A DNA stretch of 64,000 nucleotides from Streptomyces barkulensis (GCF_002843305.1 NZ_PGSG01000104.1:1-64000); one strand, 5' to 3'. Shown: positions 42,660-51,761, counted from the first letter of the stretch. Program-made: numbers and translations. The notes: generated by a model from the sequence alone, not told the origin.

Positions 42660-43841
42660 ATGAAGGCAGTGGTCTGGCACGGCCGGCGCGACGTACGGGT
42701 GGACGAGGTCCCCGACCCGGCGATCCGCGAACCGACGGACGCGGTGGTGCGGATCACGTCGAGCGGGCTGTGCGGCTCGGACCTGCACCTGTACGACGTG
42801 CTGACCCCGTTCATGACGGAGGGTGACATCCTCGGGCACGAGCCGATGGGCATCGTGGAGGAGGTCGGCCCCGAGGTGCCGGACCTCTCCCCCGGCGACC
42901 GCGTGGTGATGCCGTTCCAGATCGCCTGCGGCACCTGCTTCATGTGCTCGCAGGATCTCCAGACCCAGTGCGAGACCACCCAGAACCGCAAGTTCGGCAC
43001 CGGTGGCTCGCTCTTCGGCTACACCAAGCTCTACGGTCAGGTGCCCGGCGGCCAGGCCCAGTACCTGCGGGTGCCGCAGGCGCACTACGGACCGGTCAAG
43101 GTGCCCGAGGGGCCGGCCGACGACCGCTTCCTGTACCTGTCGGACGTGCTGCCGACGGCCTGGCAGGCGGTGGCGTACGCGGACGCGCCCAAGGGCGGCT
43201 CGCTGGTGGTGCTGGGCCTGGGCCCCATCGGCGACATGTGCTGCCGGATCGCACTGCACCTGGGCGTGGAGAAGGTGATCGGCGTCGATCTGGTGCCCGA
43301 GCGGCTGGAGCGGGCCCGGGCGCGCGGCGTGGACGTGCTGGACCTCACCGAGCACGACGACGTCGCCGACGTCGTCCGGGAGAAGACCGGCGGGCGCGGC
43401 GCGGACGCGGTCATCGACGCGGTGGGCATGGAGGCCCACGGCAGCGCGGTCGCCGAGGTGGCGCAGAAGTCGACCGGGCTGCTGCCGAAGAAGATCGCCG
43501 AGAAGCTGATGACCACGGCTGGCGTGGACCGGCTGGCCGCCCTGCAGCTCGCCATCGACGCGGTGCGGCGCGGCGGCACCATCTCGATCATCGGCGTCTA
43601 CGGCGGGATGACCGACCCGCTGCCGATGCTCACCCTGTTCGACAAGCAGATCCAGCTGCGCATGGGCCAGGCCAACGTCCGGCGCTGGATCCCGGAGATC
43701 ATGCCGCTGCTGACGGACGAGGACGTGCTGGGCGTGGACGACTTCGCCACCCACCACGTGCCGCTGGAGAAGGCCCCCCAGGCGTACGAGATGTTCCAGA
43801 AGAAGGCCGACGGCGCGGTGAAGATCGTCCTGCGGCCGTAG
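42660..43841 (+). CDS. Zinc-dependent alcohol/formaldehyde dehydrogenase
   Basis: 393 residues, medium-chain dehydrogenase. Catalytic zinc site CGSDLHLYD and GHEPMG; structural-zinc region CGTCFMCSQDLQTQC; NAD loop VLGLGPIGDMCCRIA. The insert YTKLYGQVPGGQAQYLRVP and overall length match glutathione-independent formaldehyde dehydrogenase-like enzymes that work with tightly bound NAD. Single gene with a sigma-B-like promoter. A second aldehyde-handling enzyme beside the mycothiol system at 12334; substrate inferred from family only. Confidence 0.88.
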   Translation: MKAVVWHGRRDVRVDEVPDPAIREPTDAVVRITSSGLCGSDLHLYDVLTPFMTEGDILGHEPMGIVEEVGPEVPDLSPGDRVVMPFQIACGTCFMCSQDLQTQCETTQNRKFGTGGSLFGYTKLYGQVPGGQAQYLRVPQAHYGPVKVPEGPADDRFLYLSDVLPTAWQAVAYADAPKGGSLVVLGLGPIGDMCCRIALHLGVEKVIGVDLVPERLERARARGVDVLDLTEHDDVADVVREKTGGRGADAVIDAVGMEAHGSAVAEVAQKSTGLLPKKIAEKLMTTAGVDRLAALQLAIDAVRRGGTISIIGVYGGMTDPLPMLTLFDKQIQLRMGQANVRRWIPEIMPLLTDEDVLGVDDFATHHVPLEKAPQAYEMFQKKADGAVKIVLRP

Positions 43842-43876
43842 GGCCGGCCGCCGTCCTTCCGCCCTCACGGCGGGGC

Positions 43877-43930
43877 GGCGCGGGCCGGGGGCCGGACCCT
43901 CACGGCGCGGGCCGGGGGCCGGACCCTCAC
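43877..43930. repeat. 27-bp perfect tandem duplication
   Basis: Two identical 27-base units between convergent genes. The second unit contains the stop codon of the small membrane-protein gene. Outer flanks (43872-43886 and 43931-43945) are inverted repeats, so the duplication sits inside a hairpin that may terminate both genes. Confidence 0.85.
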
Positions 43931-44229
43931 GGCCCGCGCCGCCCCGCCCCTCCCGCGCCCGCCGTGCGCTCGCGCCTGCGGCGCACCAGGACGACGATCA
44001 GGTCGATCACGCCCACCAGGGTCAGCGCGGCACAGATCCAGGCGATGGTGCGCAGCGAGTCCGCGCCGGGGACGTCGCCCGGGCCCGAGTCCGCCGCCCA
44101 GAGGGCGAAGAACACCGTCCCGGCCAGGAAGACCGGGATGTACACGACGGACAGCAGCAGCCGCAGCCCCAGCGGACTGCGGGCCGTCACGGGTTCGGTG
44201 CCGGTGCGCGACCGGCCGGGGATCCGCAT
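43927..44229 (-). CDS. Small two-helix membrane protein
   Basis: 100 residues: basic N-terminus, helix about 22-44 (LLLSVVYIPVFLAGTVFFALW), a short acidic loop, helix about 60-80 (IAWICAALTLVGVIDLIVVLV) and a basic tail. No family recognised. ATG 44229 with GAGGAGGTG upstream; the frame is open further upstream but without a ribosome site. A sigma-B-like promoter lies about 78 bases upstream. Possibly a stress-induced membrane protein; function unknown. Confidence 0.75.
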   Translation of the reverse strand: MRIPGRSRTGTEPVTARSPLGLRLLLSVVYIPVFLAGTVFFALWAADSGPGDVPGADSLRTIAWICAALTLVGVIDLIVVLVRRRRERTAGAGGAGRRGP

Positions 44230-44306
44230 GCGGGTGCACCTCCTCGGCTCCGGTTTCTCCGGGTCCCCCTGGTCCTTCTGTCCATCTGGTCCTCCGGCCT
44301 CGCCGG

Positions 44307-44332
44307 GTACCCGGTGCCGCTCCCGGCCATGC
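44307..44332 (-). promoter_or_regulatory. Sigma-B-like promoter (weak -35) for small membrane protein
   Basis: Reads GCAT-N16-GGGTAC leftwards. Fits GNNT-N14-16-GGGTAY. Confidence 0.5.
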
Positions 44333-44500
44333 CACCGCGCCGGGGCGCCATGGGCGCGGTTCGCCCTTCCGCCGTCGGCGTCCACCCCGTCGCCGGGGAT
44401 CGGCGCGGTGGCCGCGCCGTAGGTCCTGCCCGACGGGCGGGTGCGCCCCTCATGCCGTTGGGACCTCGGCAGGGGGAGCCCGGAGGACGGCCGGGCCGCG

Positions 44501-44968
44501 TCAGGCCTCTCGGCGCCGGCCGTCCCCGGCGCCGTCCTCCGGCCTGTCCCCCGGCTCGTCCGCGCTCCCGTTCCCGGTGTCGTCCGGCTCCGCCGCGGCC
44601 TCCGGGTCCGGGGGCCCCAGCCGCCCGGCCAGTTCGTCCACCACCAGGGTGCTCCGGTCCACCGCGCCGGTGCGGTAGGCGACCCGGCCGACGACCTGGC
44701 CGGCGACGGGCACGGTGAACAGCTGGAAGAGGGCGACGAGCAGCAGCAGTCCGGCGTAGGGCAGCGGCACCCGCAGGGCCGCGCCCAGCAGGGACAGCAG
44801 CACGCCCAGGGTCTGGGCCTTGGAGGAGGCGTGGAGCCGGGAGGCGGTGTCGGGGAAGCGCAGCAGCCCCAGCGCCCCCAGCAGGCAGAAGAGTGCGCCG
44901 GTCAGCAGCAGTACGGCCGAGGCGGTGGCCACCACGACCGCGCCGCCGTCGGCCGCCAGCCGGGTCAT
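44501..44968 (-). CDS. mnhG: Mrp/Mnh Na+/H+ antiporter subunit G
   Basis: 155 residues, three helices in the first 105: VLLLTGALFCLLGALGLLRFPDTASRLHASSKAQTLG is split by the family signature LRFPD-RLHA. Acidic hydrophilic C-terminal tail, a feature shared with subunits C and D here. Smallest accessory subunit of the multi-subunit cation/proton antiporter. Last gene of the operon; ATG 44968 overlaps the subunit F stop by four bases. Confidence 0.9.
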   Translation of the reverse strand: MTRLAADGGAVVVATASAVLLLTGALFCLLGALGLLRFPDTASRLHASSKAQTLGVLLSLLGAALRVPLPYAGLLLLVALFQLFTVPVAGQVVGRVAYRTGAVDRSTLVVDELAGRLGPPDPEAAAEPDDTGNGSADEPGDRPEDGAGDGRRREA

Positions 44969-45231
44969 CGTAGCTCCTCCCGTTCCTCGATGAGCCGCGC
45001 CGCCGTCATCGCCCCGATGAAACCGAGCAGCGCCAGCACGACCAGCACGGGCACGAACGTGGTGTACTCCCACACCGCGATGGCCACGCAGGCTCCGGCG
45101 ACCAGCAGCGTCACCAGCACCTCCACCGCCACGATCCGGTCCAGGGAGCGCGGGCCGCGCACCAGCCTGACCAGGACCAGCACCGCGGCGGCCGAGAGCA
45201 GGGCCAGGGCGGCGACGGCGACCGCGTTCAC
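44965..45231 (-). CDS. mnhF: Mrp/Mnh antiporter subunit F
   Basis: 88 residues, three helices, with the family segment RLVRGPRSLDRIVAVE between the first two and GFIGAMTAARLI at the end. GTG 45231 overlaps the subunit E stop by four bases and its own stop overlaps subunit G. Needed for assembly of the Mrp complex by analogy with other Mrp systems. Confidence 0.9.
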   Translation of the reverse strand: MNAVAVAALALLSAAAVLVLVRLVRGPRSLDRIVAVEVLVTLLVAGACVAIAVWEYTTFVPVLVVLALLGFIGAMTAARLIEEREELR

Positions 45232-45821
45232 CGCCCCACCCCCTTCGCGTGCCCGTCCCGCCGCAGCAGGCGCTCGCGCGCCCCGGCGGTGCCCAGGGCC
45301 CGCACCACACGGCGTTCGTCCTCGGACGTCTCCGCGCGCCGCCCCGGGACCTGCGAGGCGTCGCGCACCGGCAGCGCGTGGACGTACAGCCTGCGCCGCC
45401 CGCGGTCGATCTCCAGCACCAGCGTGCCCGGTGTCAGCGTGACCAGATGGGAGGTGGCGGTGATCAGCAGGTCGGTGTCCGCCTCCAACTGCACCTCCAG
45501 CACCGCGGCCCTGGTCCGCGGCCCGCGCAGCACCGCCTCCCGGGCCACCACGAGGGCCGAGCGGGCCAGGTCCACCAGCATGTTCCAGGCCATCACCACC
45601 AGTCCGAGGGGATGGACCGACGCCCGGTGGCCGATCGGCGGCAGCGGGAAGATCACCGCCACCGCCACCGCCACCGCCGCGCCGCAGACCAGCACGACGG
45701 GACTCACCGACCCCCACAGCACGATCCACAGCAGCCACAGCCAGAGCACCACCGGCCAGCGTCCCCGCAGCCGGTTCCCGGCAGGGGGCGCGGCGGTGGT
45801 GGTGTCGTCCGTGGAACTCAT
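45228..45821 (-). CDS. mnhE: Mrp/Mnh antiporter subunit E
   Basis: 197 residues: two N-terminal helices (WPVVLWLWLLWIVLWGS and PVVLVCGAAVAVAVAVIF), then the cytoplasmic domain with the family block ITATSHLVTLTPGTLVLEID and LYVHALPV. ATG 45821 overlaps the subunit D stop by four bases. Long Arg-rich C-terminal tail. Structural subunit of the antiporter. Confidence 0.92.
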   Translation of the reverse strand: MSSTDDTTTAAPPAGNRLRGRWPVVLWLWLLWIVLWGSVSPVVLVCGAAVAVAVAVIFPLPPIGHRASVHPLGLVVMAWNMLVDLARSALVVAREAVLRGPRTRAAVLEVQLEADTDLLITATSHLVTLTPGTLVLEIDRGRRRLYVHALPVRDASQVPGRRAETSEDERRVVRALGTAGARERLLRRDGHAKGVGR

Positions 45822-47500
45822 CGGCGCTCCCGCTCCTCGGTTCGGTGGGTGCTTCGGTCGTTCTCGCCGCCCGGGCCTTCCCCGCCGCCCGGGTCCTCCC
45901 CGCCGCCCCGGATCCGCCCGGTGCTCCGTGGGTGCCCGGGCTCTCCGCTCTCCCCGGTCTCCCCTGCCTCCCGGACGTCCGCGGGGATCGCGCCCCGCCC
46001 TCCGAGCACCGCCTCCAGGTAGGCGTCGCGCTCCAGCAGGTCCACCGCCGCACGCTCGCCGACCCGCGCCACCGGTCCGGCGCCCAGCGCGATCGCCACA
46101 CCGATCAGCACGGTGCCGGCGGTGGCGCCCACCATCAGCCGCGTCCCGGTGCCGCGGGGCCGTGCCGGGGGAGGCCGTCCGGACCCGGTGGCGAACGCCG
46201 CCCGCCACACCTTGGCCATCGCGTAGAGCGTCAGCAGGCTGGTGAGCAGGGCCGCGGCCAGCAGGGCGAGGGCGGCCGCGCCGCCCTGCTCCGCTCCCGC
46301 CTGGAGCAGGACGAGCTTGCCGACGAAACCGGACAGCGGCGGGATCCCGGCCAGGCTCAGGCCCGAGATCAGGAACAGCGCCGCCAGGATTCCCGGCGGC
46401 GGAGCCGCACCGGCCAGTCTGCTCAGCGACGCGGTGCCGCTCCAGGCGACCACCAGGCCCGCGATCAGGAACAGCGCGGCCTGGACGGCGATGTGGTGCA
46501 TGGCGTACAGGACGGTCCCGGTGAGTCCGGTGACGGAGTACAGGGACAGCCCGAAGAGCATGTAGCCGATGTGGCTGACCAGGACGAAGGACAGCAGCCG
46601 GTTGAGGTCCTGCTGGGCGATGGCGCCCAGGATGCCCACCAGCAGGGTGACCCCCGCCGCGACCAGCAGCGGCGTCCACGGCTCGGTGCGCGGGAAGAGC
46701 AGCGTCTGGGTGCGCACCATCGCGTACAGGCCGACCTTGGTCAGCAGCGCGGCCAGTACGGCGGTGATGGGCGCCGGGGCGGTGGGGTAGCTGTCCGGAA
46801 GCCAGAAGTGCAGCGGCACCATGGCCGCCTTGATGCCGAAGACGATCAGCAGCAGCAGACTGAAGACGGTCCGCAGTCCTTCGGGGAGGCCCGGCATCCT
46901 GTCCCCGAGGTCGGCCAGGTTGACCGTGCCGGTGGCCGCGTAGACCACTCCGATGGCCGTGAGGAAGAGCAGCGACGACAGCAGGCTGGTGATGGTGTAC
47001 GTCATCCCGGCCCGGATGCGGCTCTCGTCGGCGTCCAGGTTGATCAGCACGTAGGAGGCGGCGAGCATCAGCTCGAAGGCGACGAAGAGGTTGAACAGGT
47101 CCCCGGCCAGGAAGGCCAGGGAGACCCCGGCCGCCAGCAGCAGGTAGGAGGGGTGGAAGGGGGCGTGGACCGGGTCGCCGCTCCCGCTCCCGGCCGTGCC
47201 CTGCCCGATGGCGAAGACCAGCACCGCCAGCGCCACCGCCAGCGCCACCGTCAGCAGCAGTGCCGAGAGCCGGTCGGCCACCAGGGTGATGCCGGCCGGG
47301 GCCGGCCAGCCGCCGACGTCCAGCACCAGCGGGCCGCGCCGGTCGCTGAGGACCAGCAGGATCACGGCGTCCACCAGCGCCACCAGCAGCCCGCCGGTGC
47401 CCAGCAGCCGCTGCGCGCCGGCACTGCGCCACACGGCCAGTGACAGGCCCGCGGCCAGTACGGGCAGCAGGACGGGTGCGATCAGCAGCCAGTCGGTCAT
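45818..47500 (-). CDS. mnhD: Mrp/Mnh antiporter subunit D
   Basis: 560 residues, about 14 helices, complex I ND2/4/5-like proton-translocating domain. Conserved elements: FNLFVAFELMLAASYVLI (key Glu), IKAAMVPLHFWLPDSYPTAP (Lys), LLTKVGLYAMVR (Lys) and MHHIAVQAALFLIAG. An acidic and Gly-rich tail of about 70 residues at the C-terminus is not part of the core. ATG 47500 overlaps the subunit C stop. Confidence 0.93.
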   Translation of the reverse strand: MTDWLLIAPVLLPVLAAGLSLAVWRSAGAQRLLGTGGLLVALVDAVILLVLSDRRGPLVLDVGGWPAPAGITLVADRLSALLLTVALAVALAVLVFAIGQGTAGSGSGDPVHAPFHPSYLLLAAGVSLAFLAGDLFNLFVAFELMLAASYVLINLDADESRIRAGMTYTITSLLSSLLFLTAIGVVYAATGTVNLADLGDRMPGLPEGLRTVFSLLLLIVFGIKAAMVPLHFWLPDSYPTAPAPITAVLAALLTKVGLYAMVRTQTLLFPRTEPWTPLLVAAGVTLLVGILGAIAQQDLNRLLSFVLVSHIGYMLFGLSLYSVTGLTGTVLYAMHHIAVQAALFLIAGLVVAWSGTASLSRLAGAAPPPGILAALFLISGLSLAGIPPLSGFVGKLVLLQAGAEQGGAAALALLAAALLTSLLTLYAMAKVWRAAFATGSGRPPPARPRGTGTRLMVGATAGTVLIGVAIALGAGPVARVGERAAVDLLERDAYLEAVLGGRGAIPADVREAGETGESGEPGHPRSTGRIRGGGEDPGGGEGPGGENDRSTHRTEERERR

Positions 47501-47961
47501 CGCTCCTCCCCCTTCCCCGGTGTCTCCCGCGCCGTTTCCCGTGTCGTCCGTTCGGGTGTCTCTTCCGGTTCCCCGGCCGCGTCGCCGGGACGCCTGGGGT
47601 GCTCGCTCTCGCCCAGCCTGCGGTCCTCCACGTCGTCGCGGACCTCGTCGTGGCCGAGCATCAGCCAGCCCCGGTAGACCAGTGCGAGCAGCAGGATGGA
47701 GATGCCGAAGGTGATGACGATCGCGGTCAGGGCCATGGCCTGCGGCAGCGGGTCGGCGAACGAGGCCTCGTCCTGCCCGTGTCCGGTGACCGGTGGCCTG
47801 CCCGGCGGCCCCGCGGCCAGCAGGATCAGCAGGTTGGTGCTGTGCCCGAGCACGAGGAAGCCGAACAGCAGGCGCATCAGGGAGCGCTGCAGCAGCAGGT
47901 GGAAGCCGACGGCGAACAGCCCGCCCACCACCACGGCCGATGTCAGGTCCAGAGTCGTCAT
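47497..47961 (-). CDS. mnhC: Mrp/Mnh antiporter subunit C
   Basis: 154 residues: three helices in the first 100, resembling complex I subunit NuoK, with GFLVLGHSTNLLILLA and DPLPQAMALTAIVITFG, both conserved in MnhC. Hydrophilic charged tail after about 110. ATG 47961 overlaps the subunit AB stop by four bases. Confidence 0.92.
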   Translation of the reverse strand: MTTLDLTSAVVVGGLFAVGFHLLLQRSLMRLLFGFLVLGHSTNLLILLAAGPPGRPPVTGHGQDEASFADPLPQAMALTAIVITFGISILLLALVYRGWLMLGHDEVRDDVEDRRLGESEHPRRPGDAAGEPEETPERTTRETARETPGKGEER

Positions 47962-50906
47962 CGGCCGCGGCTCCCGGGTGCGTCGGAGGGCGGGGACTGC
48001 CCGGCGCCGCCGGATCCGCCGCCGGGCTCACCACCGGGCTCACCACCGGACGGTCGCGGCGCCTCCTCGACGGGCGCCTGGGCGGGGCCCATGGCCGCCA
48101 GTAGCTTCAGGCACACTCCGGCGACCAGCAGATAGACCCCGGTGTCGAAGACCACGCTGGTGCTCAGTTCCAGATGGCCGAAGACCGGCAGCGTCACGCT
48201 CGGCAGCGCGGTGGACAGGGGTGCGCCGCCGAAGGCGATCGGGGCCAGGCCCGCCGTCGCGGCCAGGGCCAGTCCGGCGCCCGCGATGACGCGGGGATCG
48301 ACCCGTCCGGCGAACGCGGCGTCGATCCGGCCGCCCACCAGATAGCGCAGGGTGAACGCCTGCCCGGCCACCAGCCCGCCGGCGAAGCCGCCGCCGGGCC
48401 GCAGATGGCCTGAGTAGAGCAGATAGACCGAGAACACCAGGATCGACGGGAACAGCAGCCGGGTGACGACCTCCAGCATGATCAGGCGGTCGTGGGCGGG
48501 CATGTTCTCCGCCTCCGGAAGCCACCGGTCCTGCGGTACGCCCCAGCGCGCGGTCGCCGGGTACCGGTCGGCGGCGGGGGGCCGGGAGCGGATCGGTCCC
48601 CCGGTCCTCCCGGCACCCGCCGGAAGCAGGATCAGGGCGCCCACGCCGATGGCCGCCACCAGCAGCACGGCGATCTCCCCGAGGGTGTCCAGGGCACGGA
48701 AGTCCACGATGATCGCGTTGACGACGTTGTGGGCCCCGGCCTCCTTGACGTGCTCGATGTAGTAGGCGGACACCGCCGGGTCCCGGCGGGCGGCGGAGGC
48801 GGCCACGGCCAGCAGCGCGACGAGCGTGCCGACGGCGGCGGACAGCGCCAGTCGCAGGCGGCGCGTACGGGGACGCGCGCGCCGGGGGCCCAGATGGGCC
48901 GGAAGACCGCGCAGCACCAGCACGATGATCACCAGTGTCAGCGTCTCGACCAGGAGCTGGGTCAGCGCCAGGTCCGGGGCGCCCTGCACCAGGAAGAGGC
49001 CGGCGACCCCGTAGCCCACCGCCCCGGCCAGCAGGGCGGCCGACAGCCGCCGGCGTACGCGGGCCAGGACGACCGCCGCGGTCAGCACCACCACGCCCAG
49101 CGGCACCTGGACGGCCGAGGCCCACAGCGGCGGTGCGGTGAAGGGGGTGTCGCGCAGCAGCAGGGCGGTGCCCGGCACCACCAGCACGGTGGTCAGCAGC
49201 ACGGTCAGATAGACCGGCAGGGAGCCGACCTGGGTGCGGCGGGTGAATCCCAGCGCGGCCCGGTCCAGGCCCTGTTCGGTGCGCCGGTAGCCCTCCTGCG
49301 CGTCGGGGGCGCGGGGCGCGCGGTCGCGCAGCGCGGCCAGGGCGGGGCGCAGGCGGTACAGCAGGACACCTGTGGCCTGCGCGGCGACGGACAGTGCGAG
49401 GGCGGGGCTCAGCCCGTGCCAGAGCGCGAGGTGGTACGGCTTCTGAGGGGACGGCAGCCGGTCGGCGTAGGGCTCGGTGAGGGTCTCGGTGCCCGGGTAC
49501 CACACGCCCAGGGCGACGGTGGCCGCCACCAGGGCGGCGATGGGTACGGCCATGCCGAGTGCCCGGTCGCCGGGGTCCTCCTGCGGTGTCGGTTCCGCGC
49601 CGGGCCGGCTCGCGAAGGCGCCCCACAGATAGCGGACGGCGTAGGTCACGGTGAGCGTGGAGCCGGCCACCAGGGCGGCCAGTACCCACTCCTCGCCGGT
49701 TCCGGGGCCGTGCCGGGCCGCGTTCCAGAAGGCGTCGAAGTACGCCTCGTGGCCCAGGTAGCCGACCAGCGGCGGCAGTCCGGCCATGGAGGCCGCGGCG
49801 AGGGCGGCCAGTGCCAGCAGGACCGGCCTGCGGCGGCCCAGGCCGGAGAGGCGGCCGATCTCGCGGGTGCCGGTGTGGTGCTCGACCAGACCGGTGATCA
49901 GGAACAGCGACGCCTTGAAGGTGGCGTGTGCCAGCAGCATCACCTCGCCGGCCAGCGCGGAGTTGCGGGTTCCGTAGCCGAACAGGGCGATGAGCAGACC
50001 GAGTTCGCTGATGGTTCCGTAGGCCAGGACACGTTTGAGGTCGCTCTCCCACAGGGCCCGCCAGGCGCCGAGGACCAGCGACAGCAGGCCGACGGCCAGC
50101 ACCAGGGGGCGCCAGGGCTCGGTGTCGGCGAAGCCGGGCGCCAGCCGGGCCGTCAGATAGACGCCGGCCTTGACCATGGCGGCGGCGTGCAGATAGGCGC
50201 TCACGGTGGTGGGCGCGACCATCGCGGCGGGCAGCCAGCCGTGCAGGGGGAACTGCGCCGACTTGGTGAAGACGCCCACCAGGACGAGCACCAGCGCGGC
50301 GGGGACGTACCCGCCCTCCGGGGGGTCGGCGACCAGTTCCGAGATCCGGTAGGTGCCGGCCGTCTCCCCCAGCATCACGAAGCCGAGCAGCATCGCCAGG
50401 CCTCCGCCGGTGGTGACGACCAGGGCCTGCTGGGCCGCCTGGCGGTGCTCCCGCGTCCTGCCCCGGCCCGCGATGAGCAGGAACGACACCACGGTGGTCA
50501 GTTCCCAGAAGACGTACAGGACCAGCAGGTTGTCGGCGGTGACCAGGCCGAGCATGACGCCGGCGAAGGCGAGCAGCAGCGCGGACTCGCGGCCGTGTCC
50601 CTCGGAGGTGTAGCGGGCGCCGTAGAACAGGACGGCGGCTCCGACGCCGCTGACGATCACCGTCATCAGCAGTGAGAGCGCGTCCAGCCGCAGGACGACC
50701 TCCAGGCCCAGCGAGGGCGCCCAGCCGAAGTGCTCCACGGGGGTGTCCCCGTCGAGCACGTCGGGGGTGAGCGCCGCCGCCCAGGCCAGCGTGGCCAGCG
50801 GTACCAGGGCGGCCACCCACCACACGGCGCGCCCGGCGCGCGGTGCGAGGGCGGGGAGGAGGGCGGCCACGGCGGCGTGGGCGGCGATCAGAACCAGCAA
50901 GGACAC
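47958..50906 (-). CDS. mnhA: Mrp/Mnh antiporter fused subunits A+B
   Basis: 982 residues, about 20 or more helices. ND5-like MnhA core (LYVFWELTTVVSFLLI, FTKSAQFPLHGWLPAAM, LMLAHATFKASLFLITGLVEHHTG, LPPLVGYLGHEAYFDA), then the C-terminal MnhA domains (DFRALDTLGEIAVLLVAAIG), then MnhB (VFSVYLLYSGHLRPGGGFAGG, VFDTGVYLLVAGVCLKLL), all in one frame. GTG 50906 has its GGGAG almost touching; a TTG six bases on would be better spaced. First gene of the six-gene operon; confers Na+ and alkali tolerance by family. Confidence 0.93.
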   Translation of the reverse strand: MSLLVLIAAHAAVAALLPALAPRAGRAVWWVAALVPLATLAWAAALTPDVLDGDTPVEHFGWAPSLGLEVVLRLDALSLLMTVIVSGVGAAVLFYGARYTSEGHGRESALLLAFAGVMLGLVTADNLLVLYVFWELTTVVSFLLIAGRGRTREHRQAAQQALVVTTGGGLAMLLGFVMLGETAGTYRISELVADPPEGGYVPAALVLVLVGVFTKSAQFPLHGWLPAAMVAPTTVSAYLHAAAMVKAGVYLTARLAPGFADTEPWRPLVLAVGLLSLVLGAWRALWESDLKRVLAYGTISELGLLIALFGYGTRNSALAGEVMLLAHATFKASLFLITGLVEHHTGTREIGRLSGLGRRRPVLLALAALAAASMAGLPPLVGYLGHEAYFDAFWNAARHGPGTGEEWVLAALVAGSTLTVTYAVRYLWGAFASRPGAEPTPQEDPGDRALGMAVPIAALVAATVALGVWYPGTETLTEPYADRLPSPQKPYHLALWHGLSPALALSVAAQATGVLLYRLRPALAALRDRAPRAPDAQEGYRRTEQGLDRAALGFTRRTQVGSLPVYLTVLLTTVLVVPGTALLLRDTPFTAPPLWASAVQVPLGVVVLTAAVVLARVRRRLSAALLAGAVGYGVAGLFLVQGAPDLALTQLLVETLTLVIIVLVLRGLPAHLGPRRARPRTRRLRLALSAAVGTLVALLAVAASAARRDPAVSAYYIEHVKEAGAHNVVNAIIVDFRALDTLGEIAVLLVAAIGVGALILLPAGAGRTGGPIRSRPPAADRYPATARWGVPQDRWLPEAENMPAHDRLIMLEVVTRLLFPSILVFSVYLLYSGHLRPGGGFAGGLVAGQAFTLRYLVGGRIDAAFAGRVDPRVIAGAGLALAATAGLAPIAFGGAPLSTALPSVTLPVFGHLELSTSVVFDTGVYLLVAGVCLKLLAAMGPAQAPVEEAPRPSGGEPGGEPGGGSGGAGQSPPSDAPGSRGR

Positions 50907-51047
50907 TCCCGGATGAACCGCGCATGGGCGAACAGAGCGTACATAAAGGGACGTGTGCCGTGTGGCTGTACACCCGTCCGTGGCGCGGTCGCGCCGGGGG
51001 CCGGGGCGCGGGCCGGAGGTGGGGGCGCGGGGCCGGGTGGCGCGGTG

Positions 51048-51248
51048 TCAGCCCTCGGCCCGCGCACACACCTCGCACAGCGCCCGGCGGGCCTCCGGCG
51101 CCTGGGTGACCTGGCCCATCCCCCGCGGCTCGCTGACGAGTTCGGCCTCGATCCGCAGGTGTTCGGGGCACAGGCCGACATGGCAGCGTGAACACACCGC
51201 GGCGGCGGTGGTGGTGCGGTCTCGCGTCAGACACTCGTAGCAGTTCAT
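51048..51248 (-). CDS. DUF2180-type small zinc-ribbon protein
   Basis: 66 residues with three CxxC pairs (CYEC, CSRC, CEVC) and a CPEHL motif, typical of the actinobacterial DUF2180 family, probably binding zinc. ATG 51248 overlaps the stop of the upstream membrane-protein gene (ATGA), so both are read from the stress promoter at 51661-51685. Role unknown. Confidence 0.8.
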   Translation of the reverse strand: MNCYECLTRDRTTTAAAVCSRCHVGLCPEHLRIEAELVSEPRGMGQVTQAPEARRALCEVCARAEG

Positions 51249-51628
51249 GGCCTCGGTCCGTTCTCGTCCAGTGCGTGGCCGCGCAGCCCCAGCGACTCCT
51301 CCAGCTCGCGGATGCGCGCGTCCAGCCGTTCGGCCCTGTCGGCGCGCTCGCAGGGGGCGGGCGGGGGCCTGACGGTGATCACCAGTACGGCGCAGCGGTA
51401 GAAGAGATACGCCGGTACGACGACCGGCCAGGCCATGCCGTACAGGAACGCCGTCGACGCGGTGGCCGACTGACCCTGCCGCCGGAACCGCTCGACCGGG
51501 TCCTCGTCCGCATGCCAGTCCCGCTCCAGTTCGATGACCCGGGCCCGCTCGATGCCGTACACCACACGGGCCGTCAGAAGGGCCACCGACACATAGACCG
51601 TCAACAGCAACAGCAGGCCGACCAGCAC
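51245..51628 (-). CDS. Small membrane protein with coiled-coil tail
   Basis: 127 residues from GTG 51628 (AAGGAGG eleven bases upstream). N-terminal helix LLLLLTVYVSVALLTARVVYG, a charged loop (ELERDWHADEDPVERFRRQG), a second helix (FLYGMAWPVVVPAYLFYRCAVLVI), then a short coiled coil (LDARIRELEESLGLRG). No family recognised. Coupled to the DUF2180 gene and divergent from hemerythrin, with a perfect sigma-B-type promoter just upstream. Confidence 0.75.
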   Translation of the reverse strand: MLVGLLLLLTVYVSVALLTARVVYGIERARVIELERDWHADEDPVERFRRQGQSATASTAFLYGMAWPVVVPAYLFYRCAVLVITVRPPPAPCERADRAERLDARIRELEESLGLRGHALDENGPRP

Positions 51629-51660
51629 GCCGCACCATCCCTCCTTCCGCACTTCGCGCA

Positions 51661-51685
51661 GTACCCGGGGCGAGGGGACGGAAAC
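51661..51685 (-). promoter_or_regulatory. Sigma-B-type promoter for membrane protein/DUF2180 operon
   Basis: Reads GTTT-N15-GGGTAC leftwards (complement of 51682-51685 and 51661-51666). About 33 bases from the GTG start. Confidence 0.8.
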
Positions 51686-51736
51686 ACCGGGTGTGCACCG
51701 GTTCGCGCGCCCCCGGCGGGCGGGGCGGGACGGGCC

Positions 51737-51761
51737 GTTTCCCCTCCGGGAGGGCGGGTAC
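51737..51761 (+). promoter_or_regulatory. Sigma-B-type promoter for hemerythrin operon
   Basis: GTTT (51737-51740), 15-base spacer, GGGTAC (51756-51761), 40 bases before the ATG. Back-to-back with the promoter at 51661-51685. Confidence 0.82.

Noticed and set aside
48040-51234. Very long open frame overlapping the Mrp A/B gene on the same strand
   Set aside because: Shadow frame of high-GC coding DNA: Arg/Pro/Gly-rich with no domain, while the alternative frame encodes a textbook MnhA-B protein.
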